DNA from: Pseudoscleropodium purum
Lineage: Eukaryota > Streptophyta > Bryopsida > Hypnales > Brachytheciaceae
DNA: 64,000 nucleotides
NCBI GenBank assembly: GCA_963969395.1
Contig: OZ017797.1
Coordinates: 19,096,001-19,160,000, forward strand
Reading direction: 5' to 3'
Shown: in pieces, positions 22,851 through 35,508 of the stretch
Layout of the letters: every line of letters begins with the position of its first letter
Numbering within the stretch: the stretch's first letter is position 1
Position numbers and translations under genes: made by a program
The notes under the pieces: model-generated
Told to the model about the DNA's origin: nothing
The model's input: the letters and a program-made list of their open reading frames with translations, nothing else
Databases searched by the model: none

Positions 22851-23839
22851 CCACATTTCAGCTGGTGGGGCAGTGAGGGATTAATCAATTGTTTGGAGCC
22901 AATTCTACAAGAATAGAAAGGAGAGTGCTATTTGATAATTCTAAAAGATTTTTTTCCTTCAAATGATGAATTTTTTAATTATTGACCTACTTAAACACAT
23001 GACAAAAGGCTTGTGGCTTGGGGAAATGAAGAAAAAGTACTGGATGGAATTGAGAGGTACAAAGGTTTATCTTGAACCTCAAAGGCTATAAAAAAAATAA
23101 CAAAGATTTTATATATTTAGCATGAATAGAAGAATTAGTGTTATTTCAATACTAACTAAGGCTCCAATGTTTTCCTACTTCTATCAATGATAACCAATAA
23201 ACTTTTGGCACTGGTTCAAATTCCAAAGTCTTTAGTTTTCTAAAGTCCTAAATTTTAAAATTTGATGATTGGCTATTTATAAATTTGGAAGAATTTCATC
23301 TAAAAATTTATGATTTTATAATTTGAAGATTGTGAATTCATGTATTTCTGGTCTTTAAATCATTGAATTATTGAATTTGTTAAAGTTTTAAAGCTTTAAA
23401 TGTATAATTATGATATGAGTTATTTATTTTTTATTTGACATCTTTTTTATTTGTAATTTTTTTTTATAAATTGGTAATATTTTAAAATAAATTTCAAAAT
23501 TTCAAAATAAAATGTATTTTTTTTTAACACTGCTCTAATTTTTATTAACATAATAGTAGAATAAATAATTTTTTGAGAATTGATCTAACTTGACTATCCA
23601 ATGGTCAAGGTTAGAAAAAAATATTCAAAAATAAATGCTGAAATTTACAGGATATTATTTTTTCAATTAAAATTGTATGGAAAAATAGGCTTTTTATTTG
23701 TAAGCATTTGTAAATCGCATTTGACAACTTGAATTAACTATTTGGCAAGGAATGTTAACTATAACTACTAAGTATAATAGTTATTGTTAATGTGGTTTAA
23801 TTCATATAAATTGAGTTGAATGACATTTATTCAGACCAT

Positions 23840-24760
23840 CCATTGTTGCATGTTAGGTAGAATATATAGAAGGATAGATATCTAGGATGCTCTAGATCCG
23901 AATGATTGAAAACTCTAAGGTATGAGATTGAAGGCTTCTCTAAAGAGTGAAATGATGTAAGACATTCATTTCTTATTTATACAAATGTTGACAACAACAA
24001 TCTAAGTCTAAAATCTCTCAAGACTATTTAATTACTAAAATGTCAATTTTAGTAGATTGGTGTGATTCATTCACCAAAAACTCAGAATATAAATATATAT
24101 AAATCTTTTGAAATTAAGACTAACATAAATTAACATTTGAAGACATGTGTCTTTCAAAGGTTCCTAAAGTAGTAGAATAAAAGAGCCAATCCATTCCAAA
24201 TACTTAAGCAATTACGGAGGATGTTGAGTGTAGATTTCATGAATGCAAAAATTTTCCTTGATGTAGAAATAGAGTTTGGAAGGACAATATAATTTTTCCA
24301 AAATTTTTTCACTCAAAATATAATTATCATAAATTTTTAGTTGAACTATACTATACGACATGTACTAGTTATATAGTTTTTTCTATTTTCAACCATGGAC
24401 TGGTTGTTAAATCAACCAAGGGTTGGTTGCAATATTGAGAGTCTAACAACCAATAATAATGCACCACAACTACTTCAGGAACTACACCACAATTTCACAG
24501 AAAGAAATTAGTATATAGGTTGGAAATGGGGGGGGGGGCAATCAGAAATGGGTTGGCTTCTACACCACTAATTTAACAAAATTGAGATTCATTGTAGCAT
24601 TCAATGAAGAATATATGGAAGGATAGACATAAATAAAGACATAAGATTCAAGATGATGGAAATTTCTAAAGAGTCATAATGCTTGGATCCCCTAAAGGAT
24701 GAAATAATGTATAACATTTTATTCTTATTTTCACAAGTACGTGCAAACAACAACAATATG
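23840..24760. repeat. Pair of direct repeats about 750 bp apart
   Basis: Segments at about 23840-23995 and 24595-24760 share AGAATATATAGAAGGATAGA (with changes), CTCTAAAG/CCTAAAGGATGAAAT-ATGTA, and CAACAACAAT in the same order. They could be remnants of terminal repeats of a degraded element, but no coding sequence lies between. An 11-G run is at 24528-24538. Confidence 0.5.
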
Positions 24761-27560
24761 GATCCTAAGGAGTCGTGACAACCATGTGCATATGTGTATC
24801 CTTGCATCATTCAATTCTTTTCACATCTCTCAATATTCCTCTCATTGTAGCAATAAATGCAAAATGAAAGATGAACATCACAAATCTATAACCAAAAATC
24901 AAAGCACAACTTGAAGGAGTCACAATGCTCTAAAAATCAAAAGTTGTTATAATGTGGGTTAAAATGACTATATATCCTACAATAAAATGAAATGTATAAA
25001 GGAAAAAATAAATATGCTTGTTGTTGATAAAGACTTTGACAAGTGGGGCAAAGGTTTTGTGTGAGAATAATTGAAAAGTTCATAGGCCTAAGATGTGGAG
25101 GGACTCTATGTGTACGTGGGTATTACCCAAAATTCCATGCATATTGTCATTTGCATTAATGTCAATTATTGTAAATGTCAATATATTAGTCAAATATTAC
25201 AATAAGTTTAGGTTGATACTTTTATGACTATTGTAAATTCTATCAATAGTAGAGGAGTAGATTTATTGGGCATTTTTTGTACAAATATTTAGAAGCAGTG
25301 TGGCTAAGAAAGATATTTGTATGCAACACTAAATATTGTATGACACTAAAAGACATTTTTCAAAGTAATAGCTAATTATTTTCAAAAGACTATGAATGCA
25401 TTATTTGAATCAAGAATATTAGAATAGGCACATTTGGAACTTTTAACTATAGGATCCAGTTTTCATATGGTGTATTAGTTTCTTCACTAATATTTAGAGC
25501 CTATTTTCTAAGTCTTTAAAATCATAATATTCAAAGTAGTGCAATGAGTTTTTTCAATCCTTCTCAAAGGTAGAGCCTCAACCTTTAAACCTTTTTGAAA
25601 AAGCTTGTATCATTTTCTACTTGGAAAATATGAGATTATGTTAGAAAATTGAATTTAAGATCTATGTATGAATTTAAAGTGAACAAAAGAAATCTTGAGC
25701 GTCATTCATTAAATGATCACTATGTGGAAGGATATATAAGAGGATACAATATATAAATTGATCATGAAATTGAAATTGAATTAGATCATGCTATTTCCAA
25801 TGATGAAATGTTGTACCAAACCATCTTTCACTACATGTACCTTGTAGTTTTTAAAAATTGTTAAAATTGAATTCATAATGAACCTCATACAATATTTTTT
25901 TTAATAAGAGAATCTGTAATTACCCTAAGAAACATACCTCTTCTTATTTTTTTTACCTCATTGATTAGAATAAAATGATCAAAAGTTTTTCTTATAGGAA
26001 TACAAGAGAACTATTTTTCATTTAAACATTTATTTTTTTATTTTTTTTCAGTTTGAAAGTTTGAAGAAATTGAAATAAACAAATACAAATCTCTAACCAC
26101 AAACTTATTTTTTCCACAAACTTATTTTTTTTGGAAAGATAGGGAAAATCTTGAATCTACATAATAGTTTTAGTAATTATAGTAAAATACAGTGTTCTTA
26201 CAACTTGTCCCCAAGTTGCAATAAACCATATTAATCAATAAATGAAAATTTCCATTCATTCAATCTCTAATAATAATCATATTTAAAAGTTCAAATGGAA
26301 TAAAACATTAGTTAATTTTCATCTTTTACCTACTATCTCTCTTATATAGATCTAGTCAATATTGATTTGATTGAAGTTTGACTTGTAGGAGTACAAATGG
26401 TCTATGACAATGGAGATACTTCACTAAATTCTCAAATCCATACACTTTAGAGATTGAGTAGCCATTTTAATACACCAAATTTAAAACTAAAAATTATAAT
26501 CTTTAAAGTCTTATGTACTTGGCTTGAGTGTTAACTTGGAAGTCATGAAATGGCACCTTCTAGAGTTCATCCCTAATTTGCTTCTTCATTCTAAATTGCA
26601 TTTGGTCTTGTGTTCAATATATATTTTATTTAATTAAAAAATTTGAACTTCCTTATAGGACCTTATTAAATAAACTCTTAAGTACTTAGGAATTCATATT
26701 TGAGATGATGAGCATAGTGCTTTAAGATAATGTTTTGTCCAAATAACTTCTCATTCATCTAACCATTCATCCAAAGTGATTCTTGAATCTTTGAAAGACA
26801 ACCTCTTTTTATGACCAATTTGATGAAATCAAAATAAATAATACATATAAATACAATCATAAATAAGATAGGACATATTCTTGGATATTTCAACCACTTA
26901 AAGTAGTAGTCTCACTAATAAATTGTCATAAACACTTTTGGATCGTATTAGCAATTTAAAAACATTTCAAAACATTGTTGCACACATTTTGGATATCATA
27001 TGAAGAAATTATAATTTTTCAAAATAGATTTCTAGAACCATGTTCTAATTTTAATGTATATGGATTGCACATTTTGAATTCATTATCTGCTTATTATTGA
27101 TAAAATTTAGGGCACATTTTTCGATAAGCTCTTAGAAATAAGCATGTCCACTTTACAAGAAAAAATTTGAAAATTTTTAAAATATAATTTAGGTGTTAGG
27201 GTATGAGGTTCTAAAAGCACTTAGGTTATAAAATCATCCACTTCCTCAAATGTTCACTCTTTGTACATTTTTCCTTTTTTGTTGTACCAATAATGTACAA
27301 ATAGTACACATTTGATGAAGTGGATAATTTTAGAGTTGTGTGACATTTCAACTTCAAAAATTAATAACTAATTCCACAAAGCTCCAAAAAATTATGAAAC
27401 TACTTGAGTTGGATACTAATTCCATTTGCCTTTCAAGGAAAATTTACTAAAAAATATTTCTAAAAGTTTCACCTCCCCAAATTCAGGTTTCAGCTTTATG
27501 ATGGGAGCTTTATAGACCTCCTACTTTATAGGGTCAAGAGGTCAACAGCAATTCTCCCAC
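24761..27560. other. AT-rich spacer, gene-free
   Basis: No gene seen. A segment at about 26700-26775 is repeated at about 57110-57180 and is listed separately. Confidence 0.4.
26700..26775 (+). repeat. Copy 1 of a dispersed repeat shared with 57110-57180
   Basis: Both copies contain, in the same orientation, GATGATGA, AGTGCTT-AAG-AATGTTT and CCAAATAACTT-TCATTCATCTA with few differences. Function and family unknown. Confidence 0.7.
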
Positions 27561-27563
27561 CAC

Positions 27564-27644
27564 CACGTGCCATAAAACCTTCAATTCCAACCTGTAATTT
27601 TCAGAACTCCAATATAATATTTGTCCTCCGGCATCTGCCACGTG
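27564..27644. promoter_or_regulatory. Two CACGTG G-box/ABRE-like sites upstream of the anion channel
   Basis: CACGTG occurs at 27564-27569 and 27639-27644, in the contexts CCACCACGTGCC and GCCACGTGGTC. Both fit ABRE/G-box sites bound by bZIP factors. They lie about 1.5 kb upstream of the ATG but just upstream of a GC-richer stretch near 27700-27850 that looks like a transcription start region, with a TATA-like TTATAACTC at about 27710. ABA control of the channel gene is inferred. Confidence 0.5.
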
Positions 27645-27699
27645 GTCGTAGCAAAATCAGGTAATTTCGAAGCTAAATTTGGCTCAGTTTGAACACCGA

Positions 27700-29126
27700 T
27701 GGTCACGTTACTTATAACTCTTGTTCACGGATTCCCCGGAAGCTTCACCGTTCGAGCTCTCTTGCAATTCCTTTCTGTTTAGCTCTCTTGCTTGCGGCCC
27801 TTCTGTTTCCAATTCACTCACATCGAGCATTCTGTTCCTTAGTTTGTACATTAATTTTCTAGTTGTGACCAGCTGGTAACAATTGTCAGAATTTCAGGTG
27901 TAGGACTGTAGGCAGATCGCAGATGGCATGCATACATTTGACCCTTCCGCTATTGCCACAATTTTGTTCTTCCGTGCACTTTGACAATAGCTGAGTCTAG
28001 AGATCGTTTGTATGTACCTGGAAGAAATTTGTTCTGCAACTAATAGATGTGGAGTATTGAAGCTCATGGTACCGATTGGTAGGCGACAGCTTGACCTCAT
28101 TTGGGTCCTAGATCGTCGGAAGAGTGCGTGCGGAGTGTTTTACAGAGAATATGCAAAACTTGGTCACAAGGATGCTGGTTAATTGGCGCACTCATGCATG
28201 TACAAGAAAGCTGCAAGTCGTTGGGTTTTAGAAACCATCTGCCGGTACGCTGCAACCAAACGCACCAAACTTTTAGCTGAGCCATATGGCCACCAGGCAT
28301 AAATATATATCTAAGTTACATGTCTATTTGCCGAAATTCAATTGCCTTCCTATGGGAATCGTCGTAGTTGGAGCCTCCTGGAGAGGCAAAAGATAATGAA
28401 ATGCGAACTGGGAAGGATGATAACTAAGGAGTAACTTTACCGTCGTTGAATCCTCTGGTGAATATATATATATATATATTTCGAAACCTCCCACTTGCTT
28501 GATATCTTTGATGCCACTAGCTCACCAAGCTTCGAGGATAAAGGAAGGTGTAGAACATTCCTGTGTTTGGTAAAATAGTGTTCTTCGTTTAATAATCAAT
28601 GTCGAGAAGGTTTGGCCACCATAGCCGTGGACGGTGCTGCAGTTCTTCAAGTACAAGAGTGCCCCACGAATGAAACCCTAGAAGTCTTAATGGTTGGAAG
28701 AGCTTTTCGTCTTGAAGCAGTTGACGACTGTTGATTTCTGCAACCGTTATCCATTCCATAAATTGCAAACTCCATTCCAGAATTATTTGTTTATTTGACA
28801 CACAAGAGACCAGAGGCCTCGATGCATCAATTGCAAATTATAGAAACTGAGTCTCAGCTACTCCTGCCAAGTTCGGTTGCCGAATTCGATTCTCTGTCTG
28901 GAGGTGAAATATAGTTTTGGTACCACTCAGAAGCTTAGTATGGCATCACCTTAGTTGTCGTTGATTCCAAACTTAAGTACGTACAGATTATTCATTAGAG
29001 AAACAGTCATGAGAACGTTTTTGAGATGAATGCTTGTGCTGGTTGCTAATTTTCTCATGTTTTCAATGCTCCAGTAACTAGTGGATCGCGGAGTGTATTT
29101 CCAGCTAGAGCACACAAGCAAAGATT
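27700..29126 (+). other. Probable 5' leader with an intron for the anion channel gene
   Basis: A GC-richer stretch starts near 27700. A possible donor (TTTCAG|GTGTAG) at 27897 and acceptor (GCTCCAG) near 29074 would define a leader intron of about 1.2 kb. An (AT)n run is at 28462-28479. Minus-strand frames at 27894-28300 and 28589-28801 have no recognisable domain. Transcript evidence is lacking. Confidence 0.35.
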
Positions 29127-32100
29127 ATGACAACGTTGGAGAAGGTTTCTAGTGACAGTAGCAGTGGAAGTCAGCATGACGAAGACTTTCAACTGCCAAA
29201 CTTCTCTATTTCGCACGACGAAACGCAGCAGTGTAAGGCTAACACTTATCTAGAAAGTCGGCATTCAGCTCCGGAGGTTCAAATTCTACGTTCTGCTGCA
29301 GAGGTTTACATTCCAGTGAAGGATTGGACTTCAAGTTCGACTTTGTCCCAGTCTGAGCGCAAGCCAGCCTACTTGCTGACCCCAGAAACCTCGAGACCGG
29401 CATTGAGTGCATCGCCTAGTCCTGCTAGCCAGTTTAACGCCCAGAATTTTACAGATTTTCTTGGAAACAGGTTAAAGACGGAGGCTAATGGCCAGAATAT
29501 GGCTGCAAAGAATCGAGCATCGTATGACAAGTTTCGAACGCGATCTGCTCGTTATGACAGGTACTACAGCTTCACTACCTTAGAAAGAGTGTTGACCAGC
29601 TCAGAGAATAGGTTCTAAAATGAACATACCATGTAGGTTGGATCTGTTTATGGTACAAATGGTCTTATATGTTTCTTTGGAATAATTGTCAGAGACTGTC
29701 ACCTTTTATTTGCCCTCCTGCAACCTCAGATCTTTGCCATTCCTGGTTTTTAGAGTCTGCGCAATCAAATGTCACAATTGTGGCACTTTGAAACGTGCCA
29801 TGTTAACGAAGATGATCCCAAACAAATAAGGATACAATTCTTGGCTGCACTTAGGTTTCTATGTGCTATGACTTAAGTAGTTTTCAGATGAAATGAACTC
29901 CGAATGTATTAGTTTCTGTACAGAGTTATTGTGGCTTGAGTACGGTAAATATATTTGTCGTACTCCTTTACTCCTAAGTCAATGAATTTTGAATATGACT
30001 GAATACCGCACGCTCTCTATGCTCTAATTACATAAGCCCCTCAAGTCCCTCATGTAATGGTAATGTACTTCTGGAAGAAATTAGCTTCTGAGCACGGTAC
30101 TGTTTTCTTACCATACACGTATTTCAGTATGACGTAGGAGGTTCCTTCGTTGCCTAAAATGATGTTTGGAAAATGTCTCCGGTGTGCAGGCAAAGTTCTA
30201 TCGTGCGGAGGAACTCTGTTCAAGAACGGGAGGGCATTGCAGCGACATTAGGTCAAGATCATGAAGACGAGGAAGATGATTCACCACCATTCATTAAGCC
30301 TGCTCGCTACTTTGATGCGCTCCACGGTCCAGAATTGGACGAGATTCGGGTTCGTAACAATTTCCTGCGTCTTTAGCATCATATTTTAATAAGTCTTTCG
30401 GATGGGGTTGATAATGTGTGATTTGGTCTTGACCAATAGCAATTGAAGAGTCGGAGATGAAGGTATGAACAATGAGACCTTCAGAAGAACGTAAATCTGT
30501 GTAGGAAAAGCAGAGACGCATAGTAATGCTTGATGACAGTCAGTCTATTTGAAAGCATTGGTTACAAGTATCTTTGCGGTGTCCTTTCTCTTTGAGTTGG
30601 TCTCCTGCCTGCACAAATTCAAGTTTTCTACGGTTCATACAGTGGGTGCACATGAGTTTTTCTCGTAAAGGCACACTGCTAAAATTTGAATCGGCCATTA
30701 ATACTTGTAAACTCCTATGTTCTCTCTGAACGGACATTACTTCCTAAGACAAGATCCCAAAGTTCTTGAGCGAGTGAGGAGAGTTAGGAAATTTGTAGGC
30801 TCACAGTAAGTCAGAGCCCTGAGTGTGCCTCCTGCTAGACATAGATCACCAGCTCCACGTTCGGCATCCACGAGAATGGAAGAATGTCTCGGGGATGCAA
30901 GTATGCAAGAATGTTCTCCGGTAGAATAGACAGAAATGCTGTGTCACTCAATCAGTAACGTCATTAGTGAATCTTGAATGAGTCGACAGTCATCACCATA
31001 CGAGTACCATACGAGAGCAGTTATGTAGACGAGGAATTTATCGGTTACGTTGTATGACGTTTCCCACAATGTTGACATGCTTTGCAGGATCATGAAGTGC
31101 TGATGCTGCCCACGGATGAGCTATGGCCGTTCTTGCTGCGCTTCCCCTTGAACTGTTTCGGAGTATGTCTAGGCTTGGGCAGTCAGAGCATTCTCTGGAA
31201 AAGGCTTCACCAGTCCCCGGCGCTCAAAATCCTGCACATCCCTGAAGAAATCAACCTCTGTCTCTGGAGCATAGCCCTCTTGTCCCTCCTCGTCATTTCC
31301 ACCACGTACATGTGCAAGATTTTCTTCTTCTACGAGGCAGTGAGGCGGGAGTACTTCCATCCCGTGCGCATCAACTTCTTCTTCGCACCGTGGATTGCAG
31401 GCATGTTTCTGGCCATAGGTTTACCGCCCTCTATTTCCCATTCGGTCCACCCCGCGGTCTTCTGCTGCTTCATGAGCCCCGTCCTCATCCTGGAACTCAA
31501 GCTTTACGGCCAATGGCTCTCCGGCGGGATGAGGAGGCTTTCCAAAGTGGCCAACCCCTCCACGCACTTGTCCATCGTCGGGAACTTCGTAGGATCACTT
31601 CTCGCGACCATTGTGAAGTGGAAGGAGCCAGCTATATTTTTTTGGTCAGTAGGCCTCGCACACTACCTCGTGCTCTTTGTCACGCTCTACCAACGCCTTC
31701 CGAGCAACGAGAAGCTGCCGAAAGATCTGCACCCGGTATTCTTCCTCTTCGTGGCCGCCCCGAGCACCGCGAGTGTGGCATGGTCATTCATCACGGGGGA
31801 GTATGGATACATCTCCCGAGTTATGTTCTTCATCGCTCTCTTCTTGTACACCTCGCTCGCCGTCCGCATCAACTTCTTCCGCGGCATCAGGTCTGCCAAT
31901 TCTCGGTCCCTCCGGTCTGAATTTTTTTTCGGTACAGGAAATCGGAATTTCCTCACTCTCCGGTTTCTAATTCAACGACAATCTGAACAGTTTCTAACAC
32001 TTCACAATCTTTGTGTGCATACTTACTGCTTACGGACAGTAATTGAAACTAGAATCGAAAAAAACGAAATTTAAAACAATAAAGAACGTAATCGAAAAAC

Positions 32101-32940
32101 TGTGAGAAATGGAAAATTTTGTTTTCAATTAACCAAAGGATTACTTCCAATTGAACTCTGGACTCACTTCTCTTGCATATCCTGAGCTAATTTCTCAATT
32201 TCAATTTCAATCCAATGTGTTTAGGATTACTCTCCGTTTCGGAAAAACGGAAAATCCTCCTTCACCGGCTTCTATTTCAAAAACAATTTGAACGATTTTG
32301 AGCGCTTATTCAATCATTATATGTGTACTCACATCTTATGAACATAACCTTTTAAAGCAGAATTGAAAGTGGTGCAGAGTGAGGCAATCAAAAACGAAAA
32401 AATTGTGAGAAAGGGGGTATTCCGATCTCCAGTAACTAAGGGGTTTCTTCCAACTCGGTTTTGGATTCAAGCCTAAAGATAATTGTCCTCATCAATCTCA
32501 ATTCGCGCAGGTTTACCTTGTCCTGGTGGGCGTACACATTTCCAATGACGGGAGCCGCCATAGCCGCCACCGAGTACTGCAACGCCACTCCGTCTTGGAT
32601 CTCAAGAACCCTGGCCATCCTCCTCTCCTTAGCGGCCTCGGCGACCGTGTCTGGGCTTTTCTGCGCCACGCTCCTCCACATCTTCGTCTTCCGCACCATC
32701 TTCCAGAACGACAACGCCATAGCCATCACCGCGCACGGAGCGAGGAAATACTCCATGCACAGGGCCACCATGCCGGAGTATCTGACGCTGGAGAACGAGC
32801 CCCTGCACAAGATCATGCTCCACCACATCAACCATCTCCTTTCCAAGGACAAGTCCACGCGCAACTGCCTCTTCCACGAGACGAGCGCTGTGTCGATCTC
32901 GGAGAGGTCTTCGTCACTGCAACTGGACGACGAACTGTAA
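29127..32940 (+). CDS. SLAC1-like: S-type (SLAC1/SLAH family) anion channel
   Basis: Exons 29127-29611, 30190-30349, 31088-31890 and 32511-32940 join in phase to 625 residues. The first 215 residues are hydrophilic and probably cytosolic, rich in Ser, with a basic RRNSV site (Ser171), a possible target of SnRK2, CDPK or similar kinases. The TDT/SLAC membrane domain follows: FPLNCFGVCLGLGSQSILWK starts helix 1, then EINLCLWSIALL, PPSISHSVHPA, KLYGQWLSGGMRRL, NPSTHLSIVGNFVG, LHPVFFLFVAAPSTASVAW, FFIALFLYTSLAVRINFF and FTLSWWAYTFPMTGAAIA. The last is the highly conserved SLAC signature at the exon 3/4 junction. The C-tail is cytosolic. The family mediates slow anion efflux (chloride, nitrate, malate) across the plasma membrane in guard cells and other tissues. 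The donor of exon 1 (AG|GTTCTA) is weak but its phase is right. Intron 3 contains a duplication. Confidence 0.93.
31930..32470. repeat. Tandem duplication within anion channel intron 3
   Basis: About 31935-32170 and 32240-32470 share, in order, CGGAA-TTCCTC-CTC/TTCACCGG-TTCTA-TTCAA, ACAAT-TGAAC, a GTGTGCATACT/GTGTACTCACA block, GAATTGAAA, AAAAACGAAA, AACTGTGAGAAA/ATTGTGAGAAA and a final CTTCCAA-T-G--TTGGA-TCA. The unit is about 305 bp and fills nearly the whole intron. Confidence 0.7.
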
Positions 32941-35199
32941 AGGACTTTCATTATGTTCTTTGAAAGCTCAGTTGGCGGGAGGCTTGCAATTTTTTTGAAA
33001 TTTCGAGAACATTTTCATATTACATGACATTGTCCATTCTTGTATCACACTGAAAATACTACATTCGCAAATGAGCAAGAAACAGTGAAAGATCATCATC
33101 AAGGATCATCAAAAGCTGTGAGAAGATCGACCTCTGCTCCACATACATCAGCTTATGCTGTCGCAATTAATCGAGATTGCCAAACTGGTGAACAAGTAAT
33201 CTTTACAGAACACAAGCCATCGTTGAGATGATGAAAGCCGCAATTCGCATCCCTGACTGCAATCTCTTCTCTAGTGCGATTCCAATCACTTCGGAGATCA
33301 ATTTGGTTGTTGTATGATAATCTGAATCCAGAGAAAGGTTCTTGTAAACACAAAATTGGCTTACTACTAGTTGTGCAGATAAGTCCATAATTTTGCGACA
33401 GCCAACATCTCACTACGGGAGCAAAGAGAAAACTCTTCTTCCTTCTTTGTTGCTGTAAGTGACTCCACGGTCTGATGAATACCGTTTCCCACTGGAAATG
33501 GTGTCTGATGCGCTATCATAGCCTCAAGGTCACTTTAAACGAAAAATAATTACATGTTTTGAAGCCAAAAGGTTTTGGAAATTAATAGGCCACTGTGGTG
33601 AATCTAAGGAAAATTAAACATAAAAAAGAAGTCAAAATCAGTTGGAAAATATACATGATTGTACAGCTTGATCACAAGAAATGTCTACTAAATAATGCAA
33701 AATCCAAATTCATTCTTCTATCTTTACAACAAAGCACGGATGCTATAAAAAGTAATGAGTTCATTGAAAGTCATGACTGTCACTTTCATGTGCAATGAAG
33801 AGTATCGTTCAACTTCTAAGATTACTTGAAGGGTTGCAAAAAATTAAGAAAAAATATTTAATAGTTGTCAAATAACTTAATAATTAAAAAAATTAACTAC
33901 AAAACCAATCCTCCCAATTTAAAATAATTATTCAACAAAAACGTGCCAAAGATGAACTCAAGCTACAGCGTAATTCTGTTATTTCAATGCTCCTTTCTTT
34001 GGGAGTGCAAGCTGAAACCCTAGCTCAGAGCACCTTCAGCCAAATTCATACAAGCTAAGAAACATGGTGTGATTCGCCAAACTATCAACTATGATACATC
34101 ACTTCCTCTTCGACGAAGCACAGAAATTGGAGCACAAATTCAATGCAGCAGATGCTTGCTATTCGGCACTGGTAAGGTAATCTTTCTTCAAGTGTGCCAC
34201 CTTCGTATACTGTAGGAGTGCAGATTTGGAGCTAAGTTAATAGGCAAAATGAGAAGAATCTACTATAGACATTCAGTCTTCATAGACCACCATCGGCTCT
34301 TAGAGTCTTAAGAGTAAGTGCAAACGAATTTTTCTTTTTTTTTGCACAGCTTGCCCTTGACTGCACATGCAACGATCTCTCTTCACTTGGTTGCACGTCC
34401 TCTGGCCGCCAGTACAGTACAGTAGACGCAAATGAACTCTCAGACTTGTACGTCCAGACTTAGTAAAGATTGATGTGTATAGCCAGACTACCAATCAAGC
34501 TAGGATAAAATGCACCTTTGCAAACTTAGGAGACAAGCCACTTTCGCAACACTGTCGACAAGGTTAACGTATAATTTTGGGTTGATTCTCCGATGCAACC
34601 ACCATTCAAGGTTAGGGCGTTTGTGAGAATGGATGAAACTGCCAGTTCAAAAGACATTGACTTCCAGTTGGACGAAGATAAAATATCTCGAATGACAGAA
34701 CTATTTTTCGTAGATTCATTTACCTAACTTCTGGTATGGCAATCTATTTTCAGCCCAGTGTAGCCAAGCCTTGAAACTTTGCCCTACACAACATTGTCAG
34801 TCACCAATGAGGCAGGAGTGACGTCCCCTTTTGCATCCTTGAAAAGGATCGAGACCCCTACCTACAGTGAACAAAATTGTGTAACACGTCTACTCTATGC
34901 GCGAACCCAATCCGTGAATTAACTCATAAGCCCCTCCCTCCCTCCATCCGAGGCATTCTAGCAAAGCATAATACCTTCCCAGTATGGGGAGGTTCATTTC
35001 CTGGTTCTATACAATGTTATTTAGTTCAGACCTTCGTGGTCATCCCCTCTCTTCTATTCGCTGTCATTTTTAAAAAGAATGAAAAAGCACCTTGCTTGCT
35101 ATTTTGTAAGGACCCCGCCATCATTCCCATTTGTACTGGGAGAAGTTAACAGTGCGTAATGTCATTTGGAATGCACATTGCAGCCGGCGACAGTCGAAC
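32941..35199. other. Spacer downstream of the anion channel gene
   Basis: Begins with the channel's 3' UTR. Scattered short frames (33040-33231, 33595-33798, 34300-34494, 34877-35149) show no domain and are probably chance. No RNA gene or clear element seen. Confidence 0.4.
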
Positions 35200-35481
35200 A
35201 TGGCAAACCAGTGCCGGCGTCTCTTGGTTGCGGTCCCACCCTCCACGGAAGCTTCCAGAAAGAAGATCACGAAGCGGATTTCCTGCTTCTCTCCGACTTT
35301 GAATTCGGCAACGGAAAACTTGGATCCAGGCAGGCAGGCCGAAGCGAAGCCAGTGAGAACTTTGGAGTTCATTGGGGAGGATCCTGAGGACGTTCGTGAC
35401 CTGCCTGGTGGGAATCGAAGAAAGCTCCGGAAGAAGTACCTTCGCTACCAACAAGCGTCCGGGCAATCGTCACTAAGTTAA
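35200..35481 (+). CDS. Possible small orphan gene, 93 residues
   Basis: The ATG at 35200 opens a 93-residue frame ending in TAA at 35479-35481. Composition is notably GC-richer than the flanks. The product is basic and hydrophilic, with a Ser/Thr-Lys N-terminal half, a central TLEFIGEDPEDVRDLPGG and a basic RRKLRKKYLRYQQASG tail. I recognise no family, signal peptide or membrane segment. The frame extends upstream without an ATG to a possible acceptor (CACATTGCAG at 35182-35191), so it may be the last exon of a longer gene. An overlapping frame (35166-35387) begins with an ATG further upstream but looks less gene-like. A MITE begins 27 bases after the stop. Confidence 0.4.
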   Translation: MANQCRRLLVAVPPSTEASRKKITKRISCFSPTLNSATENLDPGRQAEAKPVRTLEFIGEDPEDVRDLPGGNRRKLRKKYLRYQQASGQSSLS

Positions 35482-35508
35482 CTAAGATGCAAACGCAAGA
35501 CACTAGTA

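Noticed and set aside
24528..24538. Run of 11 G as a possible quadruplex
   Set aside because: A single homopolymer without further G tracts nearby; likely a simple repeat or call artefact.
35166..35387. Alternative 73-codon frame over the small orphan gene
   Set aside because: Its composition is less coding-like and it ends before the conserved-looking basic tail; kept only as an alternative.
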